From: Roseiarcus sp963820795
Lineage (GTDB): Bacteria; Pseudomonadota; Alphaproteobacteria; Rhizobiales; Beijerinckiaceae
Direction of reading: 5' to 3'
Length of the DNA stretch: 64,000 nt
Assembly (NCBI GenBank): GCA_963820795.1
Contig: CAWGBJ010000012.1
Span: forward strand, 65,061 to 129,060
Within the stretch, counting starts at the first letter, position 1, and each line of letters starts with the position of its first letter. The notes under the pieces are model-generated. The model saw only the letters and a program-made list of their open reading frames with translations. It ran no database searches and was not told the origin of the DNA. This document shows, piece by piece, positions 8,788 through 18,009 of the stretch. Both the position numbers and the translations under genes were made by a program.

Positions 8788-10329
8788 AGGCCTTTCTCAT
8801 GTATCGGGATCGCGATTTCGATTTTGAGGCGCCGTTGCCGTCAAACAGCGAAGCGCTGATTCAGGATCTGGAATTGGACGTTCTGTTTGCCGTCATGGCG
8901 CAGGGCGACAAATATCTGTACGAGGTGGCAAGCAGGGCCGTGTTGCAAATTCTGCGGAATGAGGACGAAGTGCGCTATAGGCAGGACGTCCTTCGCGACG
9001 TTCTCGCCAATCCGATTTTGGTCAGATTCCTGTATGACTTGACCATCGAGGCGCATGAGAAGCAGAAAAAAGCCCACTCTTGGGGCTACCTCAAATCACC
9101 GAGCGCGATATTGGGACAGTCGGTTGACGTACTGCAGATTTTCGTCGCGTTGCTCAAGCAATTGAGAGGGGTAGGAACCTATAACGCCAAGCGATTTTCC
9201 TCCGAGGGCATTTGCAACATTCTTTGCGATGTTGGACAGAGAACTCAATGACGATTACTTTGTTAGTATCCAGGACCATCTCAACCGATTGAAGTTCCGT
9301 AACGGGGTGTTGATGAGCGCAGTGCTGGGAACAGGCTTCAAAGCGGCGAATTACACGCTTCGCAAGCCGAATGACCGACCGGGAACTTGGATAGAACGGT
9401 TGATGACGCCGAAGCCCCCAGGGTACACATGGCGTCTTCCGCCACGCGACGAACAAGGCGCGAACGCTCTCGGGGAATTAAGAGACAGGGGGCTCAACCT
9501 TGTCGCCAACGCGCTCGCCCAATCCGACGATCATATTCTCAGCTTTTTCGCGATGCTTCGCACCGAGCTCGCGTTCTATATCGGCTGTTTGAATCTGCAT
9601 GAGCAACTGCTCAAGTTGCGCCAGCCGATCTCCTTTCCGGAGCCGGCAGCTCACGATGAACGCAAGCTGACATTCGGCGGATTATACGATGTGTGCCTGA
9701 CTTTTAAGGCGACACACGCTATCGTTGGCAACGATCTGAAGGCTGACGGCAGAGACTTTGTGATCATCACTGGGGCCAATACGGGAGGCAAGACGACATT
9801 CTTGCGCAGCGTCGGGTTGGCGCAATTGATGATGCAGTGCGGCATGTTCGTCGGCGCCGAATCCTTCAGCGCCAACATGTGCACCCATATTTTCACGCAT
9901 TTCGTGCGTGAGGAAGACACGACCATGAAAAGCGGCAAGCTCGACGAAGAGCTCAGCAGGTTCAGCTCTATTGTCGACAAGATTACACAAGATGCGCTTG
10001 TGCTGTTCAATGAATCATTCTCGGCGACGAACGAAAGGGAAGGATCGGAGATCGCGAGGCAGATCACTTCGGCGTTGCTGGAAAAGCGCGTCAAGATATT
10101 CTACGTCACCCACCTCTATGATTTCGCGCACAGTATTTATGAAAAGCGTAGGGCGTCATCTATTTTCCTGAGGGCGGAGCGGCAAGCAGACGGAAGCCGA
10201 ACTTTCAAGTTGACGGAGGCCGAGCCGCTTCAGACGGGTTACGGCGTGGACTTGTATAATGAGATATTTGGCGCAGATGCGTCTGTCAGTGGAGAAACGT
10301 CCGGCGCCACGGCAATGAATTCGGCTTAA
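8784..10329 (+). pseudogene. MutS-like ATPase, protein B of the pair, split by a one-base frameshift
   Basis: Two overlapping frames, 8784-9251 and 9229-10329, encode the halves of one protein of about 514 residues. Joining after GGC at 9207-9209 and skipping one base at 9210 restores KRFSSEG-FATFFAMLDREL. The total length is 3n+1, as expected for a single insertion. The C-terminal ATPase has Walker A GANTGGKTT, the region REEDTTMKSGKLDEEL and a Walker B with Asn-Glu (VLFNESFSATNEREG), the same departure as in protein A, then the His-loop VTHLYDFA. The lesion may be a sequencing error. It ends 9 bases before the encoded CCA of tRNA-Ser. Confidence 0.8.
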
Positions 10330-10338
10330 TTGAACTGT

Positions 10339-10428
10339 TGGCGGAGGGGGCGGGATTCGAACCCGCGATACGGTTTCCCGCATACACACTTTCCAGGCGT
10401 GCGCCTTCGACCGCTCGGCCACCCCTCC
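10339..10428 (-). tRNA. tRNA-Ser (anticodon GGA), CCA encoded
   Basis: The minus strand folds as a class II tRNA with a long variable arm. The acceptor GGAGGGG at 10422-10428 pairs with CCCCTCC near the 3' end, the T arm carries GGTTCGAATCC, and the anticodon GGA lies at 10392-10394. The terminal CCA is encoded at 10339-10341. The AT-rich MutS-like pair lies immediately beyond its 3' end, a common place for integrated DNA. Confidence 0.95.
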
Positions 10429-10578
10429 TTCGGTCGCGCCGGATGTCGGGGCGCGAGGCAGGCGGAATATCACCGGGGGCGGCGCGGGCGCAAGACTCTC
10501 ATGGCCCTATGCATCGCATGGACATTGGCTCGGTCGTCACGCTAGAACGCCGCGCCGGAGCGAGGATGAACGGCGGCG

Positions 10579-10902
10579 ATGCGGTTTCTGGCGCGCTTCT
10601 TAGGTCTTATCGCCCTCGCCGGCGCCTTCGCCGGCGCCGTCGTCGACGGCGCGCGCTGGGTTGCCGCTGGAACCTGGGACCCGACGTCCGCCGGCGCGGC
10701 GCTCTACTGGCTGTCGCCGAGAGCAGTGGCGGACGCGCAGGGATTCGTCGAGACGAAGCTCGGCGCCTGGGCCTGGGACAACCTCATGGTGCGCGCGCTG
10801 CTCGCGCCCGCCTTCGTCGATCTCACCATATTGAGCGCGCTGCTCTTTCTCGTCTCGCGCAAGCGGTCCGGCGACAGCGTGGGCTCGCGCCGGGACTGGT
10901 GA
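10579..10902 (+). CDS. Small hypothetical inner-membrane protein
   Basis: The 107-residue product begins with a hydrophobic signal or anchor (MRFLARFLGLIALAGAFAGA) and has a second hydrophobic helix near the C-terminus (LLAPAFVDLTILSALLFLVS), followed by a basic tail. The middle contains Trp-rich segments. I do not recognise the family by name, though two-helix proteins like this are common in Hyphomicrobiales. It stands alone between tRNA-Ser and the convergent tam genes. Confidence 0.6.
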   Translation: MRFLARFLGLIALAGAFAGAVVDGARWVAAGTWDPTSAGAALYWLSPRAVADAQGFVETKLGAWAWDNLMVRALLAPAFVDLTILSALLFLVSRKRSGDSVGSRRDW

Positions 10903-10979
10903 CGAACCGCAGCCGCTCCGCGGCGCGCAGCCGACGGCCTGAAGACGGCGAAAACCCTGCGGTCGCCGCGGATCCGCAA

Positions 10980-13900
10980 CTATTTGTACTCCCATTCGGC
11001 GCCTACGCCGGCGCTCGATCCTCCGCTTGCATCGACGCCGGCCTGAAGCCGGATATGACGGGTGACGTCGAGATTGACGGAGGCGCCGTTGTCCTGCGGC
11101 CTCACGCCAGTCGACACGTCGAGGCTGATTCGATCGTTGATGGCGCGGCCGAAACCAACCAGAGGGCCGCCGCCCGTGCTCGAACCGATGTTCAGGCTGT
11201 TGAAGCCCAGCGATCTCCGCAGATTCTCGAACGCGTCGCCGCGGCCGGAGAGCGACGCGGCGGCGTTGGCCAGTTCCAGCGCCTGGAAAGGCGACAGGCT
11301 TCCGGACGACCTTTGAAACAGAACCCGGGAGAGAATTTCGTCCTCCGGCAGGCTGGGCATGGAGGTGATCGCAAACGTCGGCTGCGAGGCGGGGCCCGTC
11401 ACCTCGACGCGCGCCGTGATGTCTCCGGCGCTCGTCTCGGCGACGAGATCGAGATCGGGCGTCACGTCCCCATGGAAGCGAACGATTCCGCGGGTGAAGA
11501 CAAGGCGCTTGCCGAGCAGCGACAGCGAGCCGCGCAAGAGATCGAAGCCGCCGGTCACCTGCGGGTCGCGCGCCGATCCGGCGACGTTGAGGTCGCCGGC
11601 AACTTCCGCATTGATGCCGCGGCCGTGAATGAAGATCCGGTTGGGCGCCGATACGATCAGGGCCAGCGTCGCGTCGAACAGGGGAGTTCGCGCGCGCGCC
11701 GTCCTGGCCCTGGCGAGTTCCGCCAGCCGCGCCCGCGCCGTCGGCGTCGGATTGAGGTGCTTCGTGCCGGGGATCGGAGCCGCGACGCTGTTGAAGCGAT
11801 CGGGGACGGTAATGTCCATCGAGACGATCGTGATGCGTCCGTCGACTTTCGGCTTCTGGCCGAGCGGGCCGGAGATATTCAACGCCATGTCCGCCGTCGC
11901 GGCGACGGTGTCGTTTGCAACGACTTGCGCGTGTCTGCCGGTCAGGCGGATGGAGCCGGGGAAGCCGGCGGCCGGGTCGAGCCTGACCTCGCCGCTGGCG
12001 GCGATCGAGCCGCCGTCCGGCGTCGTCCCGGCGAGCCGATCGATGCGGATCCTATCGTCGTCCGCCTGAATGAGCCCGTTGACCGCGGAGAGCTTGAACC
12101 CGGTCTGGTCATCGCGGAACCCGCCGTTCATGAGCCGGATCGACCCTTGCGCCTGCGGCTTGGCGAACGTGCCGCGCAGTCGCATCGCGACGGCGAGCGA
12201 GCCGGACGCGCGCCGCCCTGAGACCGACAGCGTGGCGTTGGCGAGGCCGGCGTCGAGCTTGCCGTCGATGCCGACGTCGAGCGCGCCATCGGCCGAGAGC
12301 GGCGCCGAACCGGTCAAGCGGACGGAATTGCCCGCGCCCGCGCTGACCGTCGACGTCGAGCGACGTGCGGCCTCCGCTGAGCCGCCCGGAACCCGAGACG
12401 TCCAGCGGCGGCAGGGAGGCGCTTCGCGTCTGTGGCGCGCTCACCCGCGTCAGGCGCAGGCGCCAGTCGCCAGACGGGTCGGCCGGCGTTCCGCGGACGG
12501 TCGCCTCGCCGTCTGCGACGCCTGACAGGCCGACGCCGGCCGAAACGAAGTCAAGCGCCGCGAGCGGCATTCGCGTCGCAGACGCTCGAAGGTCCAGCGT
12601 CGAGCCGGCGCGGCCGGAGAGCGACAGGCGCCCGCCATCGACGCCGAGCCCGAAATTCCGGATGTCGAGGCCATCGCTTCCATAGGTCAGGGTCGCCGGA
12701 CCCGTGAGCGCGAGCCGCCGGCCAGCTCCCTCTGCGGTGAAGCTTGCAAGGTCGAGCCGGATCGGCGGGCCGCCGATGAGCCGGGCGCGCGCTTTCACCG
12801 CCAGCCGGCGCACGACGCCCGAGAAATCGACATCGCTGACGTCAGCGTCGCCCGTCGCCGTCAGTCGGACGTCGGCGATCGACTGCCCGGCGACTTCGGC
12901 CCGGGCCAGCCTCGCCTCGCCGGAGACGCCCCGGGCGGCCCAGAGGTCGTCGACCGTCAGGTTGACCCTTAGGCCTTCGACGCGGTTGGCGCCGAGGCTC
13001 ATCCTGTCACTGGTTGCGGCGATGGAGAGCGCCTGCCGGCCGCCGGCGCTGGCGGCCTCCACCCTGGCCTCGAGCGCGCCGCCGAGCTTCGTCAGAACGA
13101 GCGGCGAGAGATCGTCGAGATTCGCGGCGCTGAAGCTCACCGTCCCGTTGGCGAGGCGATCCGCGTCGAGCGTCAGATTGCCAGCGAGACGCGCGGAGGC
13201 GAGGCTCAGCGCGAGATTGTTCGCAACCCATCCTCCGTCGGCGCGCCTGGCGACATGGGCTGAACCCTGCAGCGGGCGCCCGTCGACATCGCCGGTCAGC
13301 GTGGCGTTTGCGTCGACAAGCCCCGAGATGTGGCTGACGCTGGCCTCGAGCGCGAGGCCGGATGTCCTGCGGTCGAGCAGACGGCCGTCGCCGAGCGTGG
13401 CTTTCAGATTCGCGCCGAGATCGGAAGGCGCCCCGGCCAGCGAAGCGACGACTTGCGCCTTCCCGGCGACGCGCGGATCGAGAACCTGAGCCTCCGGAAC
13501 GTCGACTCTGGCGTTCAGATCCACCTTGTCGCGTCCGTAGTCGCCGTTGAGCCGGGCGGAGCCGTGCTGCCCGGCGGCGACGAGATCGGTGAAGCCGAAG
13601 CCGCCGCCGGGAAGCGTCCGCGCAGCGCCGGCGAGCTTCAGGTCTCCGCCGGTGATCCTGTCGAGGATCGGAAAGTTGGTGACCAGATGCGTCGCTTGGG
13701 CGTCTACGGTGGCGGTCAGCGCCCCATAGCGCGGCGCGCCGTCGAGTTCGGCGGCGAGGCGGGCTTCGCCTTTGAGGGCGCCGCCGATGAGCAGCGCAAA
13801 GCGGCTGAGATCCCGTGTGGCGATCTCCAGCCGGCCGTGCGCCTGCTTCGGCGACAGAAGCCCAGAATAGTGCGCCTCGAAATCCGGCGCGGCGAGGTCG

Positions 13901-15258
13901 AGCGCGTCGAAGGCGATGCCGCCGCCCGCGGATGCCGAGCCGCGCAGCGCGAGCGCGATCTCCGCGCCGACGGCGCGGGCGAGCGCCGGATCGGCGAGCC
14001 TGAGGCCGCTCACCTGCGCCTGGCCCTTGAAGGGGATCCGCGTGGCTTCGTCGGTCAGGGAGCCGTTCGGGACCGCGCGGAAGCTCGCCGAGACATGGTC
14101 GAGCGATCCTTCTGCGACATGAATCTGGCTCGCGTCGAGGTCGCCTTCGACGGTGGCGGCGTCGAGCGGTCCGACGACCGAAGCGTTGAGATCGAGCTTT
14201 CCGATTTGCGCCGCGCCCGGAATCGCGCCGGCATGGACCTTGAGCCCGAGAATGTCGTCCGCGGACTTGCCGCCCTCGATGTCGAGCCGGGCGTTCGCTG
14301 AAACGAGATGCAGGCCCGGAACGGCGATGCTCGAATCGTCGTTGAACAGGACAACGCCCTTGAGCGTCGTTTCACCGGCGAACACCGGCCGGATGACGGC
14401 AGGCGTCAGGCCTTCCAGTCGCGAGTTCATATCGAGCTTGAGGCGCCGGCCGGCTCCCTCGCGCGCGACGACGACCTCGCCGTTCGCCCAGAGGTCCGCG
14501 CCCGCCTCGAAGTCGAGCTTGGCGTTGAAATTGTCGAGCGGTCCGACGCCGTTAAAGGCGAGCTTTACCGGCGGCAAGCCCGGAATATTGGCGAAATGAG
14601 CAAAAAGGCCGCCTGCCGGCTCGTCGGAATCGACGTTGAGCGTGAGAATGTCAGTGGCGGGAACGTAGGTTAAGAGCGCCTTGAACTCACCTGGCGCATC
14701 GAGCCGTCGCGATGTCAGGGTGAGGTCGAGGCCCTCGGACGGCGGCCCCAGCGTCGCCTTGCCGGAAATGTCGAGCCGCGCCGCGATGCCGATGACCGGC
14801 TCGCCGAGCGAGAGCTCCTGCACCGCGAATTGCTTGACGATCACCTTGACCGGCAATTCGGGCAAGATCGGCTGAGGCGGGCCTGTGTCTGGCGGCGGGC
14901 TCTCCGCGGCGAGGGGACGCCGCAGAAATTGCATATGGCCGATCGTCAGCTGATCGACTTCGAGGCGGCGGCTCAGCAAAGCCAGACGGCTCCAAATCAG
15001 CCGGACCTTGTCGATCTTCAGCCATGGTCCGTTGCGATCGGAGAGCACGATGTCCCTGATCGACGCGTCGGAGGACAGCACGCCGTCGACCGCGCCGATG
15101 GAGACGCTTGTCGTCTTCGAGGACAGCGCCCTCGAGATGAGGTCGGCGAGGATGCCCTTGTCCGCGTCGGCGGCGCGCGGCGGCGCGCCCGCGACGATCA
15201 GCGCGACGATCGCCGCCGCCAACGTCGCCCATCGGATGCGGAGAAGAAATGGCGCCAT
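10980..15258 (-). pseudogene. tamB: Translocation and assembly module protein TamB, split by a one-base frameshift
   Basis: TamB is a large inner-membrane-anchored periplasmic beta-helix protein that works with TamA in outer-membrane assembly and lipid transport. The start at 15258 overlaps the tamA stop (ATGA) and gives an N-terminal anchor, RIRWATLAAAIVALIVAG. Long repetitive beta-strand sequence follows and the C-terminal DUF490 domain ends with RHIRLQAGVDASGG and EWEYK. The frame changes near 12,350, where the upstream frame SGGRTSLDV continues as VSAGAGNSVRLTGSAPLS in another frame. The total length is 3n+1, so a single inserted base explains it and an intact product would be about 1425 residues. 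The open pieces are 12109-15258 and 10980-12317. Confidence 0.87.
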
Positions 15259-17255
15259 CAGAAAGCCTGCCCGATGCTGACATAGACCGCCACCGGGCCG
15301 CTGCCGGCGCGGCGCTCGACGGGAAACGCGACGTCGACGCGGATCGGGCCGATCGACGTATAGTAACGAAGCCCCAGACCCACCGACGAATACAGAGGCT
15401 CGCTGAAATTGGGGAAGGTCGACGCGAAGGCGTTGCCGATGTCGAAGAACGGCACGATCCCGATCGTGTCGGTGACCTTGACGCGCAATTCCGCCGACGC
15501 CTCGAACAGGCTGCGCCCGCCGACCACCGCGCCCCAAGGGAGGGTCGGCCCCAGGCTGTTATAGGCGTAGCCGCGCACCGAGCCGCCCCCGCCGGCGTAA
15601 AAGCGCCAGTTGGCCGGAATGTCCGCGAGTTCCGGGCCGCTCATGGCGCCGAGCCCGATCCGTCCCGCCAGCACGAAGCGCTGGTCGGAATCGAGCGCAT
15701 AATAGGCGGAGGCGCGCGCTTTGGCCTGCACGAGATCGAGGCTCGATCCGAGAAAGGTCGGAAAGCCCGCGGCGGAGGCGTTGAGCCGAAACCCGCGCGT
15801 CGGATCGAGCTTGCTGTCAGTGTCGTCGTAAGTGACGGAAACGGGAACGCCGACCAGAGTATAATCGACCTTGCCGAGCGCATCCGTCGCCGAGCCGGTC
15901 TGCCCTTCGAAGCCGCCCTGGATCGAGAAGGCCTGGCTGAACCTGTGGCGTACGGCCGCCGTCACATCCTCGTCCTCGACCTCATAGCCGACGAAGCCCG
16001 CGCCGGCGGTGCTCACGCGCTCGCCGAGGGCGTCGATCAGCAGATCGTTCCGCGTGCCCCACAGGGCCGGCTTGAGGAAGCTTGCCGAAACGCGCCCTCC
16101 GAGATCGTTGATCGAGAAGTTCCGGATGCTTTCGGACGTCACGTACCAGGGCGGCGCGTAGAACAGATCCGCCTGCAGGCGCAGGCGCTCGGCGCCCCCG
16201 AACACGTTGCGGTCCTCCCAATAGACCTGACCGGCGGGGCCGTTCGTGGTCGAATATTTCGCTGAGGCGCCGACCGCATAAGGCAGACGGTCCTCGACAT
16301 CGACCTGATAGGGCAGCTGGCCGTACGCGTCGAGCGCAGTCGCTTCGGTGATGCGCACGCCGCCGACCGCCGGGATTTGGCGAATGCTGCTCCTCGCGTC
16401 CGCGAGCGCGCGGGGCGAATAGGGGTCGCCCGGTTGGATATAGAGGTACGAGCGCGCAATGGCGGGATCGAAATCATTTGGCCCGATCATCTTCGCTTCG
16501 CCGAACGGCGCAACCGGACCCAGGTCGACCACCAGGGTGACATCCATCGAATGCGCCGCGTGATCGACGACCGGAACGATCGATTGAATTTTGGCCAGAG
16601 GCCGGCCCTGGCCGCGGAAATAGTCGACGATCCGCGCTTGCGCCGCGCGCAGGTCGCTGGCCGCCGCCGGGTCGCCGGGCCCGAGACCGACGATCCGGGC
16701 CGGCAGCTCGGCTTTGGAGATCTCCACCCCGGCGGCGCTGAGAACGCGGATCGAGCCGAGCTTGAAAAGCGGGCCGGGCTCGACCTTTATGGCGATCGGG
16801 ACGACGGCGCGGTTGCGATAGCGTTCAGCGGCGCGCGCGAACGCCGCGATGTCGCTCGAGGCGATGGTGAGAGCAGCGCCGTCGATCGCGATCGTCACAG
16901 TGGCGTTGTAGTAGCCCGCGCCCCAGAGCGCGTCGATCAGCGGCGCGAAATCGCTCGTGGCCCGCCGGGCGAGCGATTCGCCGTCAGGAGGGGCATCCTT
17001 GATGAGCTTGTAAAGCGACGAAGCGTCCTTCACGGCTCGCGTCAGCCCTCTGTCGCCGCCCGCGACGTCGATCGTCACGATGTACGGGAGGGCTGTCCGC
17101 GAGACCGGCGGCGGGGCTTCGTCCGAGCCCCAGAGTCCAAGGAAATCGAAAGCCTGAGCGGTGTCTCGATCGCCTAACGCGACCACGCTCGCCGCCAACG
17201 CGACAATCAGACGAACACTCACGCGATCGGGTAGGCGTCGGGAACTCCCGCCCAT
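15258..17255 (-). CDS. tamA: Autotransporter assembly factor TamA (Omp85 family)
   Basis: The 665-residue outer-membrane protein has a signal-like N-terminus (VRLIVALAASVVALG), POTRA-type repeats over about residues 55-330 and a 16-strand Omp85 barrel. The conserved barrel motif VRGY is at 560-563 within GGGGSVRGYAY, and the chain ends in Phe, as outer-membrane barrels do. The ORF start at 17255 may be long; a GTG at 17222 is an alternative. It is upstream of and overlaps tamB, the usual operon order, so both are made together and form the TAM complex across the periplasm. Confidence 0.92.
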   Translation of the reverse strand: MGGSSRRLPDRVSVRLIVALAASVVALGDRDTAQAFDFLGLWGSDEAPPPVSRTALPYIVTIDVAGGDRGLTRAVKDASSLYKLIKDAPPDGESLARRATSDFAPLIDALWGAGYYNATVTIAIDGAALTIASSDIAAFARAAERYRNRAVVPIAIKVEPGPLFKLGSIRVLSAAGVEISKAELPARIVGLGPGDPAAASDLRAAQARIVDYFRGQGRPLAKIQSIVPVVDHAAHSMDVTLVVDLGPVAPFGEAKMIGPNDFDPAIARSYLYIQPGDPYSPRALADARSSIRQIPAVGGVRITEATALDAYGQLPYQVDVEDRLPYAVGASAKYSTTNGPAGQVYWEDRNVFGGAERLRLQADLFYAPPWYVTSESIRNFSINDLGGRVSASFLKPALWGTRNDLLIDALGERVSTAGAGFVGYEVEDEDVTAAVRHRFSQAFSIQGGFEGQTGSATDALGKVDYTLVGVPVSVTYDDTDSKLDPTRGFRLNASAAGFPTFLGSSLDLVQAKARASAYYALDSDQRFVLAGRIGLGAMSGPELADIPANWRFYAGGGGSVRGYAYNSLGPTLPWGAVVGGRSLFEASAELRVKVTDTIGIVPFFDIGNAFASTFPNFSEPLYSSVGLGLRYYTSIGPIRVDVAFPVERRAGSGPVAVYVSIGQAF

Positions 17256-17402
17256 TTTACTCGAACGCCTTTTTCGCAGACCAATCCAGGCATATCCGCC
17301 CGAATGATCATTTCTAGATCAGAACAGTTTCGCGCGCGTCAAAGTCAGACCGGGAACGTCCGTCTGAGTCAAGGCGCGCCCCGCAGCAGGGATAATCTCT
17401 GC

Positions 17403-17437
17403 CTATCCGGTTGACGCAGACACCCACTACATATGGA
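17403..17437 (+). repeat. Left 35-bp inverted repeat of the hydrolase-STAND cassette
   Basis: This segment matches the reverse complement of 20786-20820 at 30 of 35 positions, including the uninterrupted block GCAGACACCCAC and the flanking blocks CTATCC and ACATAT. Four of the five differences are transitions. The pair brackets the 3.4-kb region that holds only the hydrolase-STAND gene. I compared the copies by eye. Confidence 0.75.
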
Positions 17438-17872
17438 CGTAGCGGGGCAGCACATCGAGACTGCCCGATCAGTCGCTTTCGACCCGTTGCAGCCGTTGCT
17501 GGTCGGTCCCGGTACGGGCGGAGAACGCCAGAAAGCGCCCGTAGGCGCTACGGGCAGGATGCACAGAATTCTACTGTCCTTGCTGCAAACGCATTATCCG
17601 GGTAGCGCATCCGCCATTGCGGCGCAGACTGGCTCGTGCGCGCCGACGCCGTCGCCCTCTTCGAACACGCCCGTATCGCCCTGCCGCCGCCGCGCCGGTG
17701 AACTTCGCCGTTCACCAACAGGCGATGAAAGGGGGTAGCGCGTCAAGAAGGAGTAGCGTGTCAACTCCCACATGCGCGACGATGCGAACGGATGCGACGC
17801 CTCTTGCTTTCGTTGCGCCAACATCGAAGCGGACGTACGGTCGAACTGCATTAGCAAGCCGTTGAAAAAGTC

Positions 17873-17901
17873 CTTTGTTCGGGTAAGGTTCCCGAACAAA
17901 G
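17873..17901. repeat. Perfect 11-bp hairpin upstream of the hydrolase-STAND gene
   Basis: CTTTGTTCGGG (17873-17883), a 7-base loop, then CCCGAACAAAG (17891-17901). No T tract follows, so it is not a standard terminator. The preceding GTTGAAAAAGTC resembles ends seen in some insertion sequences, so it may be an IS relic or a leader structure. The rest of 17256-17958 shows no gene I can support. Confidence 0.55.
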
Positions 17902-18009
17902 CTGAACTAGAGACGGACAACTTGGGCCGGGAGTGATCGAAAGGATGCTTTCCCCCGCTTGTTACGTACTGGGCTTGTGCCAGCTGGACCCAAGCCCAAC
18001 GAGGCAAAC

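Noticed and set aside
10339..10428. Duplicate of the tRNA-Ser 3' end as attachment site of a MutS-like island
   Set aside because: I looked around 6.7-7.3 kb for a copy of the T-arm/acceptor sequence and found none, so integration at this tRNA is only suggested by position.
17873..17901. Hairpin as an intrinsic terminator of an upstream gene
   Set aside because: There is no T tract and both neighbouring tam genes run the other way.
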